Shown piece after piece: positions 18,284 through 26,291 of a DNA stretch of 64,000 bases. A program made the translations under genes and the position numbers. The stretch covers positions 5,060,501 through 5,124,500 of the forward strand of contig NZ_CP150919.1 in the NCBI RefSeq assembly GCF_039909015.1, in the 5' to 3' direction. The notes under the pieces are model-generated. The model saw nothing but the letters and a program-made list of their open reading frames with translations, was not told where the DNA came from and made no database searches. This DNA comes from Pseudomonas grandcourensis (GTDB taxonomy: Bacteria > Pseudomonadota > Gammaproteobacteria > Pseudomonadales > Pseudomonadaceae). Positions within the stretch are counted from its first letter, which is position 1. The number at the start of each line of letters is the position of its first letter.

Positions 18284-19237
18284 TCAGGTGTTGCGTCGAT
18301 CAATGAAACTCAAACTGCGATACAAGGCCTCGATGCGTGGCATCTCACACCCGGCAGCCGTCGCCGCCGCCAAAGGCCGGGCGTAGATCGCGGCCAGTTC
18401 CAGCGGTCGCTTGTGCAAGTAATCGTGGTACATGCTCGGCCAGTAGTCGGGCATTTTCTCGGTCACCATGAACAAGTGCTCGGCATACCCTGCCGGTATG
18501 TCGTGCCCGCAGGCGATTGCGCCTTGCACCACTTCAGCCATCAGCGCCTTGATCAGCTCGCGACTGTCGGCATCGGCCATCAACGGTGTGGTGCTCGCCC
18601 CCAGCAAAACCGAGAGACCGTTGTAAGGGATATTCCAGACCAGTTTTTGCCAACGCGCCTGATGTAAATTCGCCATGGCCTGGGAGTCGAGGCCGGCGCT
18701 GCGAAACAGCCCGACGCCCTCCTCGACAATTGCGCTGCGTGCCGGCCCATCGGCGGGACCGCTGTGATAACCCACATGTACCGCGCCCAGCGCCTGATGG
18801 GTAATGACGCCCGGCGCCTCGCGATGGACGCAGATGTAGCAGAGCCCTCCGAGCACATGCAGCGAATCGGGGAGCAATGCGCGCAGGCTGTCTTCGACGT
18901 CCAGGCCGTTTTGCAGCAGCAGTACCTTGGCGTTCGGTGCCGCCGCCTGCAGGATGGCGGGTGCCAGGTCGGCGTTGCTGGTGGTTTTCGCGCCCACCAG
19001 CAGCCAGTCGCAGGGCGGCATGTCTTCAGCGTTCGAATAAGCCTGGACCGGGTTCAACGTCAGTGCACCGTGGGGCGCGCTATCGACTTGCAACCCGTGC
19101 TCGGCCACAGCGGAAAACTCGCTGCGCAGCAGAAAATGCACATCAAAACCGGCACGCGCCAGCATCACCCCGTAGAAACCGCCGATTGCGCCGGTCCCGA
19201 TAATGCCGATCGTCGGCCTGGCAACTGCTCCCATCAT
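18284..19237 (-). CDS. panE: 2-dehydropantoate 2-reductase (ketopantoate reductase)
   Basis: 317-aa NADPH-dependent reductase that forms pantoate for coenzyme A synthesis. The N-terminal Rossmann motif IGIIGTGAIGGFYG, the VGAKTT segment, QNGLDVEDSL and the WQKLVWNIPYNGLSVL helix with the catalytic lysine are present; a second acidic active-site region follows in the C-terminal helical domain (KPSMYHDYLHKRPLE-like, PSMYHDYLHKRPLELAAI). Pseudomonads often carry more than one paralogue, so the pan gene role is likely but not certain. Its ATG overlaps the stop of the upstream thioredoxin-like gene (ATGA), indicating coupling. Confidence 0.88.
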   Translation of the reverse strand: MMGAVARPTIGIIGTGAIGGFYGVMLARAGFDVHFLLRSEFSAVAEHGLQVDSAPHGALTLNPVQAYSNAEDMPPCDWLLVGAKTTSNADLAPAILQAAAPNAKVLLLQNGLDVEDSLRALLPDSLHVLGGLCYICVHREAPGVITHQALGAVHVGYHSGPADGPARSAIVEEGVGLFRSAGLDSQAMANLHQARWQKLVWNIPYNGLSVLLGASTTPLMADADSRELIKALMAEVVQGAIACGHDIPAGYAEHLFMVTEKMPDYWPSMYHDYLHKRPLELAAIYARPLAAATAAGCEMPRIEALYRSLSFIDRRNT

Positions 19238-19620
19238 GGCAACTCCTCTGCTGTTCGACTCAGCGCCTGGCGCACGGCCCGATTGAGCTCGGTGTCGGTC
19301 AGGCGCGATTTCAGTGCTCCAAAGAATTCACCGTCGCGAACGACAAACAGCGCCGGCAAGTGAAAGACCTGATAACGCTCGACCACCCCACCGTTGTTGC
19401 CGGCATCGATCCAGCACAGTCGGTCGACTGCCAGATCGAGTGTCGGCAATTGCTCGCGGGCAAACCGGCAACTGGCGCAGCCGACACTGGTGAAAATAAC
19501 CAGCGATACGCCGCTCATCGCCAGCAGCCGTTGGTCGGCGTCAAAATCGGTCAGTTCCAATTCGACCACTATACTGGAGGGAACAATGTCAGATGGCCGA
19601 CACATGGAGTCTGTGTTCAT
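19234..19620 (-). CDS. Thioredoxin-like protein
   Basis: About 128-aa thioredoxin-fold protein with a redox motif GCASCRFA (CxxC near residues 48-51), followed by the cis-proline region FHLPALFVVRDGEFFG. Likely a cytosolic disulfide reductase of unknown partner; no signal peptide is seen. The start is uncertain: ATGs at 19620 and 19605 lie inside the first codons of the divergent PilZ-type gene, and a GTG at 19572 would avoid the overlap, though none has a good ribosome site. Coupled to panE by an ATGA overlap. Confidence 0.75.
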   Translation of the reverse strand: MNTDSMCRPSDIVPSSIVVELELTDFDADQRLLAMSGVSLVIFTSVGCASCRFAREQLPTLDLAVDRLCWIDAGNNGGVVERYQVFHLPALFVVRDGEFFGALKSRLTDTELNRAVRQALSRTAEELP

Positions 19621-20062
19621 GGGACGATTTATTCCTCACCCTGACGAAGTGCCCGTCGAATTAACGTTGCTGAAACCTGAATGTATTTCGCGGCGGCAGC
19701 TGCACACTATCAGCCTCGGGGGCATGGCTTGCAATTATCACCGCGCGTGGCGCCACGGCACGGCGCTGGAGGTACGCATGCCGACCGTGAACCCGGACAT
19801 GCGCTACCTGGGCTATGTCGCCTGGTGCCTGCGACGCAAGCGCGGTTATCTGGTGGGCATCGCCTTCGTCGATGAACAAACGCTGTTCAGCGCCCGGATG
19901 GGCGAGCAGGTGTGCCAGATCGAACGCTACTGCCGCCTGCATGACGCCCACGAAGACTTGCAGGATATCCAGGCCCTGGCCCTTGAATGGGTCCAGGAGC
20001 ACGCCGACGAGTTCTCTCACGATTCGGTGCGCAAGGCTTTTGCGCAACCGGTGCTGGAATAG
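19586..20062 (+). CDS. PilZ-domain-like protein
   Basis: 158-aa cytosolic protein resembling PilZ-domain, cyclic-di-GMP-binding adaptors: it has an early SLGGMACNYHR segment and later PTVNPDMRYLGYVAWCLRRKRGYLVGIAFVD, like the PilZ D/NxSxxG and G-I-xF elements. The usual RxxxR is only weakly seen (ISRRQLHTISLGG), so nucleotide binding is a guess. Start at 19586 is set by GGAGGGAACA directly upstream. It is divergent from the thioredoxin-like gene and overlaps its 5' end. Confidence 0.7.
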   Translation: MSDGRHMESVFMGRFIPHPDEVPVELTLLKPECISRRQLHTISLGGMACNYHRAWRHGTALEVRMPTVNPDMRYLGYVAWCLRRKRGYLVGIAFVDEQTLFSARMGEQVCQIERYCRLHDAHEDLQDIQALALEWVQEHADEFSHDSVRKAFAQPVLE

Positions 20063-20136
20063 AGGCGTTCTTGATCGGTTTGCCCCTCACGGCAGGGAAA
20101 CTGACTGCGAAACCCCACCAAACCGGCGTCTGCCCA

Positions 20137-20166
20137 TTGTCGAGCCACGGTGTAACGCGCTAAGGT
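20137..20166 (+). promoter_or_regulatory. Possible sigma-70 promoter of the class I DAHP synthase gene
   Basis: TTGTCG (20137-20142) and TAAGGT (20161-20166) separated by 18 bp, about 85 bp before the start codon. No leader peptide rich in Tyr, Phe or Trp is obvious between promoter and gene, so attenuation is not supported. Confidence 0.4.
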
Positions 20167-20249
20167 TCGGCTCCCCGACGCGCTTAATTTGCTGTGCTCC
20201 GCCGCGCGGGTTCGCTGGCGGCCGGCACCCGTGACCTGACGAGTAAACG

Positions 20250-21326
20250 ATGGCTGATTTACCGATCAACGACCTAAACGTCGCCTCCAACGAGACCCTG
20301 ATCACTCCCGATCAGCTCAAGCGCGATATTCCCCTGAGCGACGCCGCACTGCGCACCGTCACCAAGGGCCGCGAAGTCATTCGCAATATTCTGGATGGCA
20401 CCGACCATCGCCTGTTCGTCGTCATCGGGCCTTGCTCGATCCACGACATCAAGGCAGCCCACGAATATGCCGAGCGCCTGAAGGTTCTCGCCGCCGAAGT
20501 GTCCGATACCCTGTATCTGGTCATGCGCGTGTATTTCGAGAAGCCACGTACCACCGTCGGCTGGAAAGGCTTGATCAACGACCCGTACCTGGACGACTCG
20601 TTCAAGATCCAGGACGGCTTGCACATCGGTCGCCAGTTGCTGCTGGACCTGGCCGAAAAAGGCCTGCCGACCGCCACCGAGGCCCTCGACCCGATCTCCC
20701 CGCAATATTTGCAGGACCTGATCAGCTGGTCGGCCATCGGCGCGCGCACCACCGAGTCCCAGACTCACCGTGAAATGGCCTCCGGCCTGTCCTCGGCCGT
20801 CGGCTTCAAGAACGGCACCGATGGCGGTCTGACCGTGGCGATCAACGCCCTGCAGTCGGTTTCCAGCCCGCACCGCTTCCTGGGCATCAACCAGGAAGGT
20901 GGCGTGTCGATCGTGACCACCAAGGGCAATGCCTACGGTCACGTGGTGCTGCGCGGCGGCAACGGCAAGCCGAACTACGATTCGGTCAGCGTTGCGCTTT
21001 GCGAGCAGGCACTGAACAAGGCGAAGATCAAGCCGAACATCATGGTCGATTGCAGCCACGCCAACTCCAACAAGGATCCAGCCCTGCAACCGCTGGTGAT
21101 GGAGAACGTCGCCAACCAGATCCTCGAAGGCAACAAGTCGATCATCGGCCTGATGGTAGAAAGCCACCTGAACTGGGGCGCCCAGGCGATCCCGAAAGAC
21201 CTCGCCGACCTGCAGTACGGCGTGTCGATCACCGACGCCTGCATCGACTGGACCGCGACCGAAAACACCTTGCGCAGCATGCATGCCAAGCTCAAGGATG
21301 TGCTGCCCAAACGCGATCGCAGCTGA
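20250..21326 (+). CDS. Class I 3-deoxy-7-phosphoheptulonate (DAHP) synthase
   Basis: 358-aa AroF/G/H-type DAHP synthase, the E. coli-like form of the first shikimate-pathway enzyme. Signature blocks are VVIGPCSIHD (metal-binding Cys region), MRVYFEKPRTTVGWKGLINDP, GARTTESQTHREMASGLS, GFKNGTDG and IMVDCSHANSNK with the catalytic/metal His. The N-terminal extension that carries the feedback site in the family is present (DLNVASNETLITP). Which aromatic amino acid inhibits it cannot be decided by eye. A class II isoenzyme is encoded at 4.8 kb. Confidence 0.95.
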   Translation: MADLPINDLNVASNETLITPDQLKRDIPLSDAALRTVTKGREVIRNILDGTDHRLFVVIGPCSIHDIKAAHEYAERLKVLAAEVSDTLYLVMRVYFEKPRTTVGWKGLINDPYLDDSFKIQDGLHIGRQLLLDLAEKGLPTATEALDPISPQYLQDLISWSAIGARTTESQTHREMASGLSSAVGFKNGTDGGLTVAINALQSVSSPHRFLGINQEGGVSIVTTKGNAYGHVVLRGGNGKPNYDSVSVALCEQALNKAKIKPNIMVDCSHANSNKDPALQPLVMENVANQILEGNKSIIGLMVESHLNWGAQAIPKDLADLQYGVSITDACIDWTATENTLRSMHAKLKDVLPKRDRS

Positions 21327-21345
21327 TCTTTTTTGCAGCACACAC

Positions 21346-21377
21346 AAAAACGCCGGGCTGAACCCGGCGTTTTTTTA
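21346..21377. terminator. Bidirectional terminator
   Basis: AAAAACGCCGGG / CCCGGCGTTTTTTT inverted repeat with a short CTGAA loop, between the convergent DAHP synthase and GNAT genes. Confidence 0.88.
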
Positions 21378-21397
21378 TGCATTCGTTTTGTTGAAGG

Positions 21398-21685
21398 TCA
21401 CTGACTCAGCTTGGCCGCATGCCGCTGGTGACGCTCCATGTAGCGCTCGACGTAGGAGCACGATGGAATGACCGTGTAGCCCATTTCGTCAGCGTACTCC
21501 AGCGCCTTCTCGGTCAAGGCTGCCGCAATACCGCGACCACGCAATGCGTTGGGCACGAAGGTGCGATAGATATCCAGGGTCTGTTTCCCCAGATCCATAT
21601 AGGTCAGATAGGCACGATGACCGTCCACATTGGTCTCGAACTGATGACCAGCCTGGTCATGGTGGATGGACAACGCCTCGCTCAT
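21398..21685 (-). CDS. Small GNAT-family N-acetyltransferase (YjdJ-like)
   Basis: 95-aa minimal GNAT domain of the YjdJ/PF14542 kind. It contains GHRAYLTYMDLGKQTLDIYRTFVPNALRGRGIAAALTEKALEYA, in which the RGRGIA loop binds acetyl-CoA pyrophosphate, and ends with YTVIPSCSYVERYM. Substrate unknown. The ATG at 21685 is chosen because AGGAG lies 5 bases upstream; the open frame continues further to 21751 without a start signal. Confidence 0.88.
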   Translation of the reverse strand: MSEALSIHHDQAGHQFETNVDGHRAYLTYMDLGKQTLDIYRTFVPNALRGRGIAAALTEKALEYADEMGYTVIPSCSYVERYMERHQRHAAKLSQ

Positions 21686-22174
21686 CACTACTCCTCGCGG
21701 GTCTGGAATTCCGACCCCTACCTTACCGATGTTTTTCCGGCGAAGGAACATCTACGCCACCCCGTGCCTGAATGGACACCGAGAAGAGCTGCACCGATCT
21801 CGCGCTACCGAGCACGTACAAATAGTAGGCACCATTGGCAGAAATGCTCAAGGTGCGCTCGTCAACGTGCGGGTTGGCGGGTGCTGCTCCGGATCACGCA
21901 GGATTGGCTCGACCGAAGATCACTCGGAGTCGATAGCCCGTACATTGCCGGATGTTGAGACTTAAGACGAGCGCCCGTTGTTAAAGTCACCTGAACATCG
22001 AGAAAGATATTGAGAGGCGCCACACAAAAGCCGAACAAAAGTGTAGACGAATCCATGTAGGCGGACTTTAGCCGGACCAGGAAAAAGAGCGCCGCGCCAC
22101 AGGAACTTTTTCTCGTCAGCTCGCTCAGCCACGGGCCTTGCAGCTGGATGTTTTTTAAACAATTCAGTTAAAAG
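21686..22174. other. Gene-free intergenic stretch upstream of the oprI promoter
   Basis: About 490 bp with no convincing coding sequence on either strand: the short frames present lack ribosome sites and family resemblance. The first bases should include the GNAT promoter. No REP element, terminator or recognisable RNA gene was found; an sRNA remains possible but unsupported. Confidence 0.5.
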
Positions 22175-22203
22175 TTGCTCGAAAAAGAATCAACGCCTAC
22201 AAT
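22175..22203 (+). promoter_or_regulatory. Sigma-70 promoter of oprI
   Basis: TTGCTC (-35, 22175-22180) and TACAAT (-10, 22198-22203) with the ideal 17-bp spacing, giving a start near 22210 and a leader of about 115 nt before oprI. The match fits a gene expected to be very highly expressed. Confidence 0.7.
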
Positions 22204-22325
22204 TTTTTTTGCTTCTTGCGTCACGTCAGTTTTACTTACTACAAGTAATGGGTAGTATGTACGCCGGCTATTTCCTCAATCGGAGGAGATAGCTACTTAA
22301 TAGAAAGTCCTTGAAGGGGAACACG

Positions 22326-22577
22326 ATGAACAACGTTCTGAAATTCTCTGCTCTGGCTCTGGCCGCAGTTCTGGCTACCGGTTGCAGCAGCGCATCGAAA
22401 GAAACCGAAGCACGTCTGACCGCTACTGAAGACGCAGCTGCTCGCTCCCAGGCTCGTGCAGACGAAGCTTACCGTAAAGCTGATGAAGCTCTGGCTGCTG
22501 CTCAAAAAGCACAACAGACTGCTGACGAAGCTAACGAGCGTGCTCTGCGCATGCTGGACAAAGCTAGCCGCAAGTAA
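22326..22577 (+). CDS. oprI: Major outer-membrane lipoprotein I (OprI, Lpp-like)
   Basis: 83-aa precursor of the abundant small outer-membrane lipoprotein. It has a signal peptide with lipobox LATGC (Cys20 lipidated), then an alanine-rich heptad-repeat helix (coiled-coil trimer in Lpp relatives: [34 protein letters not shown]) and a C-terminal Arg-Lys whose lysine is the usual point of covalent linkage to peptidoglycan. Codon choice is strongly biased, as in highly expressed genes. GAAGGGGAACACG precedes the ATG. A strong promoter, a leader and a terminator are visible, so it is monocistronic. Confidence 0.96.
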   Translation: MNNVLKFSALALAAVLATGCSSASKETEARLTATEDAAARSQARADEAYRKADEALAAAQKAQQTADEANERALRMLDKASRK

Positions 22578-22598
22578 TAATCCTTCGGGATTGTTATC

Positions 22599-22631
22599 AA
22601 GCCGACCCATTTTTTGGGTCGGCTTTTTTAT
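22599..22631 (+). terminator. Terminator of oprI
   Basis: AAGCCGACCCA / GGGTCGGCTT stem followed by a T tract, 22 bp after the oprI stop codon. Confidence 0.9.
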
Positions 22632-22654
22632 TGCCCGGCGTTTCTCCAGGCAAC

Positions 22655-22687
22655 AAAAAACCCGTCGACGCGGTCCGCGCCGACGGG
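22655..22687 (-). terminator. Terminator of the L,D-transpeptidase gene
   Basis: Stem CCCGTCG / CGACGGG with a GC-rich inner part and six A residues at its left side, which read as a T tract on the minus strand, just downstream of the transpeptidase stop. Confidence 0.8.
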
Positions 22688-22700
22688 CTCTTGACCAGCG

Positions 22701-23693
22701 TTACTGCAGCGGGTCGATCGGCATGCTGGACACCATCGGCGCAACGCCGTTGCCCGGCACAGCGATCTCAACCGGCAGGCCGTCTTCGGCGGCGACCACA
22801 TCACGCACCACATCCCAGTTCATGCGCAGGTTGTTGGTGATGTCTTCACGCTTGAGCATCGCATTGATGACTGCGGTGTGCTTGTCGACCACCGACGGGT
22901 TGCCCTTGTCGTCCAGCGGCGTATGCGCCTCCAGATAGACCTTGCCGCCACTCAGGCCAAACTTGTACGGGTCGTTGATGATCCGCACCGACGTACCGAC
23001 CGGCACCATGCCCGCCATTTCCAGCACGTTGTTGTTGAACATGCGGAAACAACCGTGACTGGTGCGCATGCCGATGCCGAACTTCTTGTTAGAACCGTGG
23101 ATCAGGTAGCCCGGTGTGCCCAGGGTGAACTTGAACGGCCCCAGCGGGTTGTCAGGGCCGGCCGGCACGACATTCGGCAGTGGATCACCGTCTGCGGCGT
23201 GCTCGGCCTTGATCGAAGCCGGAGGCGTCCAGGTAGGGTTCGGTGTCTTGGCGGTGATGCTGGTGTGGGCAATCGGCGAGCCCCAGCCTTCACGACCGAT
23301 ACCCAGCGGGAACGTGTACACCACGTTCTTGCCTTTCGGGTAGTAGTAGAGGCGGTACTCGGCCAGGTTGATCACGATGCCTTCACGCGGGCCTGGTGGC
23401 AGGATGAAGCGGGTCGGCAGGATGATTTCCGTGCCGGCGCCTGGCAACCAGGCATCGACACCCGGGTTGGCCGCGACCATTTCCGTGTAGCCCAGATCGT
23501 AGGCGGTACCAAGGTCGGCGAAGGTATCTTCGTACTTGGCCTTGATCACCTGCACCTGGCCGATGATGTCCTCACCTGGCGGTGGCAGGGGAAACTCCAA
23601 TGCTGCGACTGGACCGGCCACAAAGAGGGCAGCAAGAGTCAGGCAGCGGGTGACGGCAGGAAAACGCGGCAACATCCGGAAAATCCTTCGCAT
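22701..23693 (-). CDS. L,D-transpeptidase (YkuD/ErfK/YbiS family)
   Basis: 330-aa exported cysteine transpeptidase acting on peptidoglycan in the periplasm. It has a signal peptide (LTLAALFVAGPVAALE), a LysM-like segment (YEDTFADLGTAYDLGYTEMVAANPGVDAWLPGAG...ILPTRFILP, about residues 53-98), and the YkuD catalytic domain with IHGSNKKFGIG and SHGCFRM carrying the catalytic His and Cys. This layout equals that of E. coli ErfK/YbiS/YcfS, the enzymes that attach Lpp to peptidoglycan. Convergent placement beside oprI suggests the same role here. The start is ATG 23693 or a TTG at 23699; neither has a strong ribosome site. Confidence 0.92.
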   Translation of the reverse strand: MRRIFRMLPRFPAVTRCLTLAALFVAGPVAALEFPLPPPGEDIIGQVQVIKAKYEDTFADLGTAYDLGYTEMVAANPGVDAWLPGAGTEIILPTRFILPPGPREGIVINLAEYRLYYYPKGKNVVYTFPLGIGREGWGSPIAHTSITAKTPNPTWTPPASIKAEHAADGDPLPNVVPAGPDNPLGPFKFTLGTPGYLIHGSNKKFGIGMRTSHGCFRMFNNNVLEMAGMVPVGTSVRIINDPYKFGLSGGKVYLEAHTPLDDKGNPSVVDKHTAVINAMLKREDITNNLRMNWDVVRDVVAAEDGLPVEIAVPGNGVAPMVSSMPIDPLQ

Positions 23694-23801
23694 GATCAAC
23701 AGAGGGTATAAGAACGCGATTGTACACCGCTGTCCGTTATTTCGGGGAGATGGCCCGATTGCAGGCAGTGCACGGTGATTTTGAGGTTGCCCTCAATCCG
23801 G

Positions 23802-23827
23802 TGTGGGAGTGAGCCTGCTCGCGATGG
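23802..23827 (+). repeat. REP element (single copy)
   Basis: TGTGGGAGTGAGCCTGCTCG followed by CGATGG is one REP unit at the left edge of the repeat island; a unit in opposite orientation occurs at 24201-24226. Confidence 0.75.
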
Positions 23828-23854
23828 CTTTGTGTCAGGCGGCGTGGATTTTTG

Positions 23855-24594
23855 AAGGTGTACATATCCGTTGCTGCGGTCACGGCCACTTAGGGTTCCG
23901 CCCTTACGGCGGGTCACTTGGAAAAGCCCCAAGCAACCAAGGGCTCCTGCCCCTGACATTCGGTGCCTCGCCGTGGCTCGGCATGCCCTCGCTCCGGTCC
24001 TGCTCCGTGGGCCCGCCGCCATCGGCCATCCATGGCCGGGGGCGGCTAACCCGGCATCCATGCCGGGTTGCCCACTGCGCAGAACCTGCGCTCGGCCTCA
24101 CGAGGGGGCGTGCACCGCAACAGCGTCCGAGGCGGCCTACCGGCCGGCCTGTTTGCTGGGGTCGTTCGTCTGTGATGTATCTGGTCGGCTGGCAGGCCGC
24201 CATCGCGAGCAAGCTCGCTCCCACAGAAGAGCAAAGGCAAAGCAGCCCATACCACCCCGCCGCTTCTCACCACTCATCAGGCCGAGCGTTAGCTCGCCTG
24301 CAGCTTTTGATCTTGATCCACCCGCCCCCTCGGGAGGCTGAGTGGAGGTGTTCATCCGGGGATTGGCGCGCAGCGACGTTCGACGTAGTCGAACTCATTG
24401 CATGTAGGTCGAAGCGAAGCCGACCGGAGGGCAATGCCCCCGGATGAATACCGCAGCGAAGGAACGCCGAGCCTTAGCGAGGGGCCGTACGTAAGGGGCG
24501 AGACCTTTGGTTACTTTGGGGCGTTTGCCAAAGTGACCCGCTGTAAGAGCGGAACCATAAGCGGCCGTTACCGCAACAACGGATATATACACGG
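23855..24594. repeat. Composite intergenic repeat island with ~100-bp inverted arms
   Basis: The left arm (about 23855-23957) and the reverse complement of the right arm (about 24491-24594) align at roughly 80-85% identity over 100 bp, sharing ATATCCGTTG, GGTTCCGC, CTTAC.GCGGGTCACTT and GCCCC-AAG-AACCAA blocks. The ~530 bp between them holds GC-rich small palindromes (AACCCGGCATCCATGCCGGGTT at 24039-24060) and a REP unit. Open frames here have no ribosome sites or recognisable domains. P. fluorescens genomes are known to carry several families of such intergenic repeats; no transposase is present. Confidence 0.65.
24201..24226 (-). repeat. REP element (single copy, opposite orientation)
   Basis: CATCGCGAGCAAGCTCGCTC followed by CCACAG, the reverse orientation of the unit at 23802, inside the repeat island. 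Confidence 0.75.
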
Positions 24595-24641
24595 TCAACA
24601 AAAGACAGGTCGGCTCGAAGGCCGCCTCGACTACCGACGGA

Positions 24642-24935
24642 TCAAAGCTCGAACCGCAATTCAGGCCAGATCGGCGACGTCCCCCGCTTCTGCGACTCAA
24701 GAATGGCCCGGCACAACGAACACAGCCGCTGATCCTGAAACACCCGGCGATCAACACTCGACCAGCGAGGCGAAGCCGGCAACAGACTGCCGCACAGAGT
24801 CCGGTCCGCCGAACCGCCCAACTCCAGCTGACGGGTCACCAGATGCACCCGCACTTCCTGGCAGGCGAACAGATCCAGCTGTTCGTCAGGCTCGATCAGT
24901 TGGTAGGCAAATAGTGACCAGGCGGGACGCGGCAT
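24642..24935 (-). CDS. Conserved hypothetical protein with C-terminal CxxC
   Basis: 97-aa cytosolic protein of unknown function. It has an acidic N-terminal third (YQLIEPDEQLDLFACQEVRV), a middle GGSADRTLCGSLLP segment and a C-terminal QRLCSLCRAILE whose cysteine pair may bind metal together with the earlier cysteines. TTTGGAGCCCCCG before the ATG at 24935 is a good ribosome site; a TTG 12 bases upstream is less likely. It lies 56 bp from the tesA stop in the same direction and may share its transcript. Confidence 0.6.
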   Translation of the reverse strand: MPRPAWSLFAYQLIEPDEQLDLFACQEVRVHLVTRQLELGGSADRTLCGSLLPASPRWSSVDRRVFQDQRLCSLCRAILESQKRGTSPIWPELRFEL

Positions 24936-24991
24936 CGGGGGCTCCAAATCGGGGGCGCTACCTTAGCCGAAAGCCTGCTTCTAGAAAAGTG

Positions 24992-25597
24992 TCATAACAG
25001 CGGTTTTAGAGTAGGCCAGACATTTTCCAGCAACTTGTCCTGGGCCCCGACCGCCGGGTGTATGCCGTCGGCCTGCATCAAGTCCGGATGACCGCCCACG
25101 CCGTCGAGGAAAAACGGCACCAGCGGGATCTTTTTCTCGTCGGCCAGGTTGCTGTAGACCTCGGCGAACGCCTTGGTGTAACGCGCACCGTAATTGGGTG
25201 GCAATTGCATGCCGAGCAGCAACACCTTGGCACCGCTGGCCCGGGAGCTGTCAATCATCGAAGCAAGATTTTGTTGCAATTGAGTTGGCAGCATCCCGCG
25301 CAGGCCGTCATTGCCCCCCAACTCGAGGATCACCAGTTCCGGTTTATGCTCTGCAAGCAGCGCGGGCAGGCGCGCCTGGCCTCCAGCACTGGTGTCGCCA
25401 CTGATTGACGCATTGATCACTTTGTCGTCAAAACCTTCGCGCCTGAGCCGTTGCTCAAGCAGTGACACCCACCCCAACCGGGTATCCAGCCCGAAACCGG
25501 CGCTGATACTATCGCCAACGATCAGGACTGTACCCGCCGCTGCGTTTTGGGCCATGCACATCAAGGCCAGGCCAGCACTCAAAAACCACACACGCAT
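24992..25597 (-). CDS. tesA: TesA-type SGNH arylesterase/acyl-CoA thioesterase I
   Basis: 201-aa periplasmic SGNH-fold hydrolase (thioesterase I/protease I/arylesterase). A signal peptide (VWFLSAGLALMCMAQNAAAG) precedes block I VLIVGDSISAGFG with the nucleophile Ser, block III ELGGNDGLRG and block V DGIHP with the catalytic Asp-His. ATG 25597 is chosen since GGAGAG lies 6 bases upstream. It is divergent from the ABC transporter genes with only 10 bp between start codons, the same neighbourhood as E. coli tesA-ybbA-ybbP. Confidence 0.93.
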   Translation of the reverse strand: MRVWFLSAGLALMCMAQNAAAGTVLIVGDSISAGFGLDTRLGWVSLLEQRLRREGFDDKVINASISGDTSAGGQARLPALLAEHKPELVILELGGNDGLRGMLPTQLQQNLASMIDSSRASGAKVLLLGMQLPPNYGARYTKAFAEVYSNLADEKKIPLVPFFLDGVGGHPDLMQADGIHPAVGAQDKLLENVWPTLKPLL

Positions 25598-25607
25598 CGG
25601 ACTCTCC

Positions 25608-26291
25608 ATGGGCGCAAGCATTCTCATCGCGAAGGACCTTAGCAAAGTGGTTCCCAGCGCGGAAGGTGAACTGACCATCCTGCACCAACTCAGCCTGGAA
25701 CTGAACAAGGGCGATAGCCTGGCCATCGTCGGCGCTTCCGGCTCCGGCAAGTCCACCCTGCTGGGCTTGCTCGCCGGTCTCGACCTGCCGAGCAGCGGCG
25801 AAGTCACACTCGCCGGGCAAGGCCTGAGCAACCTCGATGAAGACCAGCGTGCGCGCATCCGCGCCGAACACGTGGGTTTTGTTTTTCAATCGTTTCAGCT
25901 GCTCGACAGTCTCAATGCCCTGGAGAACGTCATGCTGCCGCTGGAGCTCGATGGCCGCAAAGACGCCCGCGAACGCGCCACCCAATTGCTGCAACGGGTG
26001 GGACTGGGCCAACGCCTGACTCACTCGCCGCGCCAGCTCTCCGGCGGCGAGCAACAACGGGTGGCGATTGCCCGCGCGTTTGCCGCCGAGCCCGATGTGC
26101 TGTTCGCCGACGAACCGACCGGCAACCTCGACAGCCACACCGGCGAGCGCATCAGCGACTTGCTGTTCGAGCTCAACCAGGAGCGCGGCACGACCCTGGT
26201 GCTGGTGACTCACGATGAACGCCTGGCCCATCGCTGCCGGCGCCTGATCCGTCTTGAAGCCGGCCTGCTGGTCGCCCCTCTGGAGCCTTGA
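25608..26291 (+). CDS. ABC transporter ATP-binding protein (YbbA/LolD type)
   Basis: 227-aa ATPase of the MacB/LolD-like group. Walker [11 protein letters not shown]-loop [21 protein letters not shown], signature [15 protein letters not shown], Walker [13 protein letters not shown] and the H-loop VTHD are all present. It pairs with the large FtsX-like permease that follows, whose ATG shares a base with this stop (TGATG), so the two are translationally coupled. By analogy to E. coli YbbA-YbbP, a membrane lipid- or protein-handling role is possible but not shown. Confidence 0.93.
   Translation: MGASILIAKDLSKVVPSAEGELTILHQLSLELNKGDSLAIVGASGSGKSTLLGLLAGLDLPSSGEVTLAGQGLSNLDEDQRARIRAEHVGFVFQSFQLLDSLNALENVMLPLELDGRKDARERATQLLQRVGLGQRLTHSPRQLSGGEQQRVAIARAFAAEPDVLFADEPTGNLDSHTGERISDLLFELNQERGTTLVLVTHDERLAHRCRRLIRLEAGLLVAPLEP

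Noticed and set aside
20063..20249. Attenuator with leader peptide before the class I DAHP synthase
   Set aside because: No short ORF rich in aromatic residues and no clear terminator/antiterminator pair was visible.
20274..21347. Long open frame antisense to the class I DAHP synthase gene
   Set aside because: Shadow of a strongly conserved gene; no start signal or family resemblance.
23803..24447. Several open frames of 70-210 codons in the repeat island
   Set aside because: They cross inverted repeats and REP units, lack ribosome sites, and their translations look like repeat-derived low-complexity sequence.
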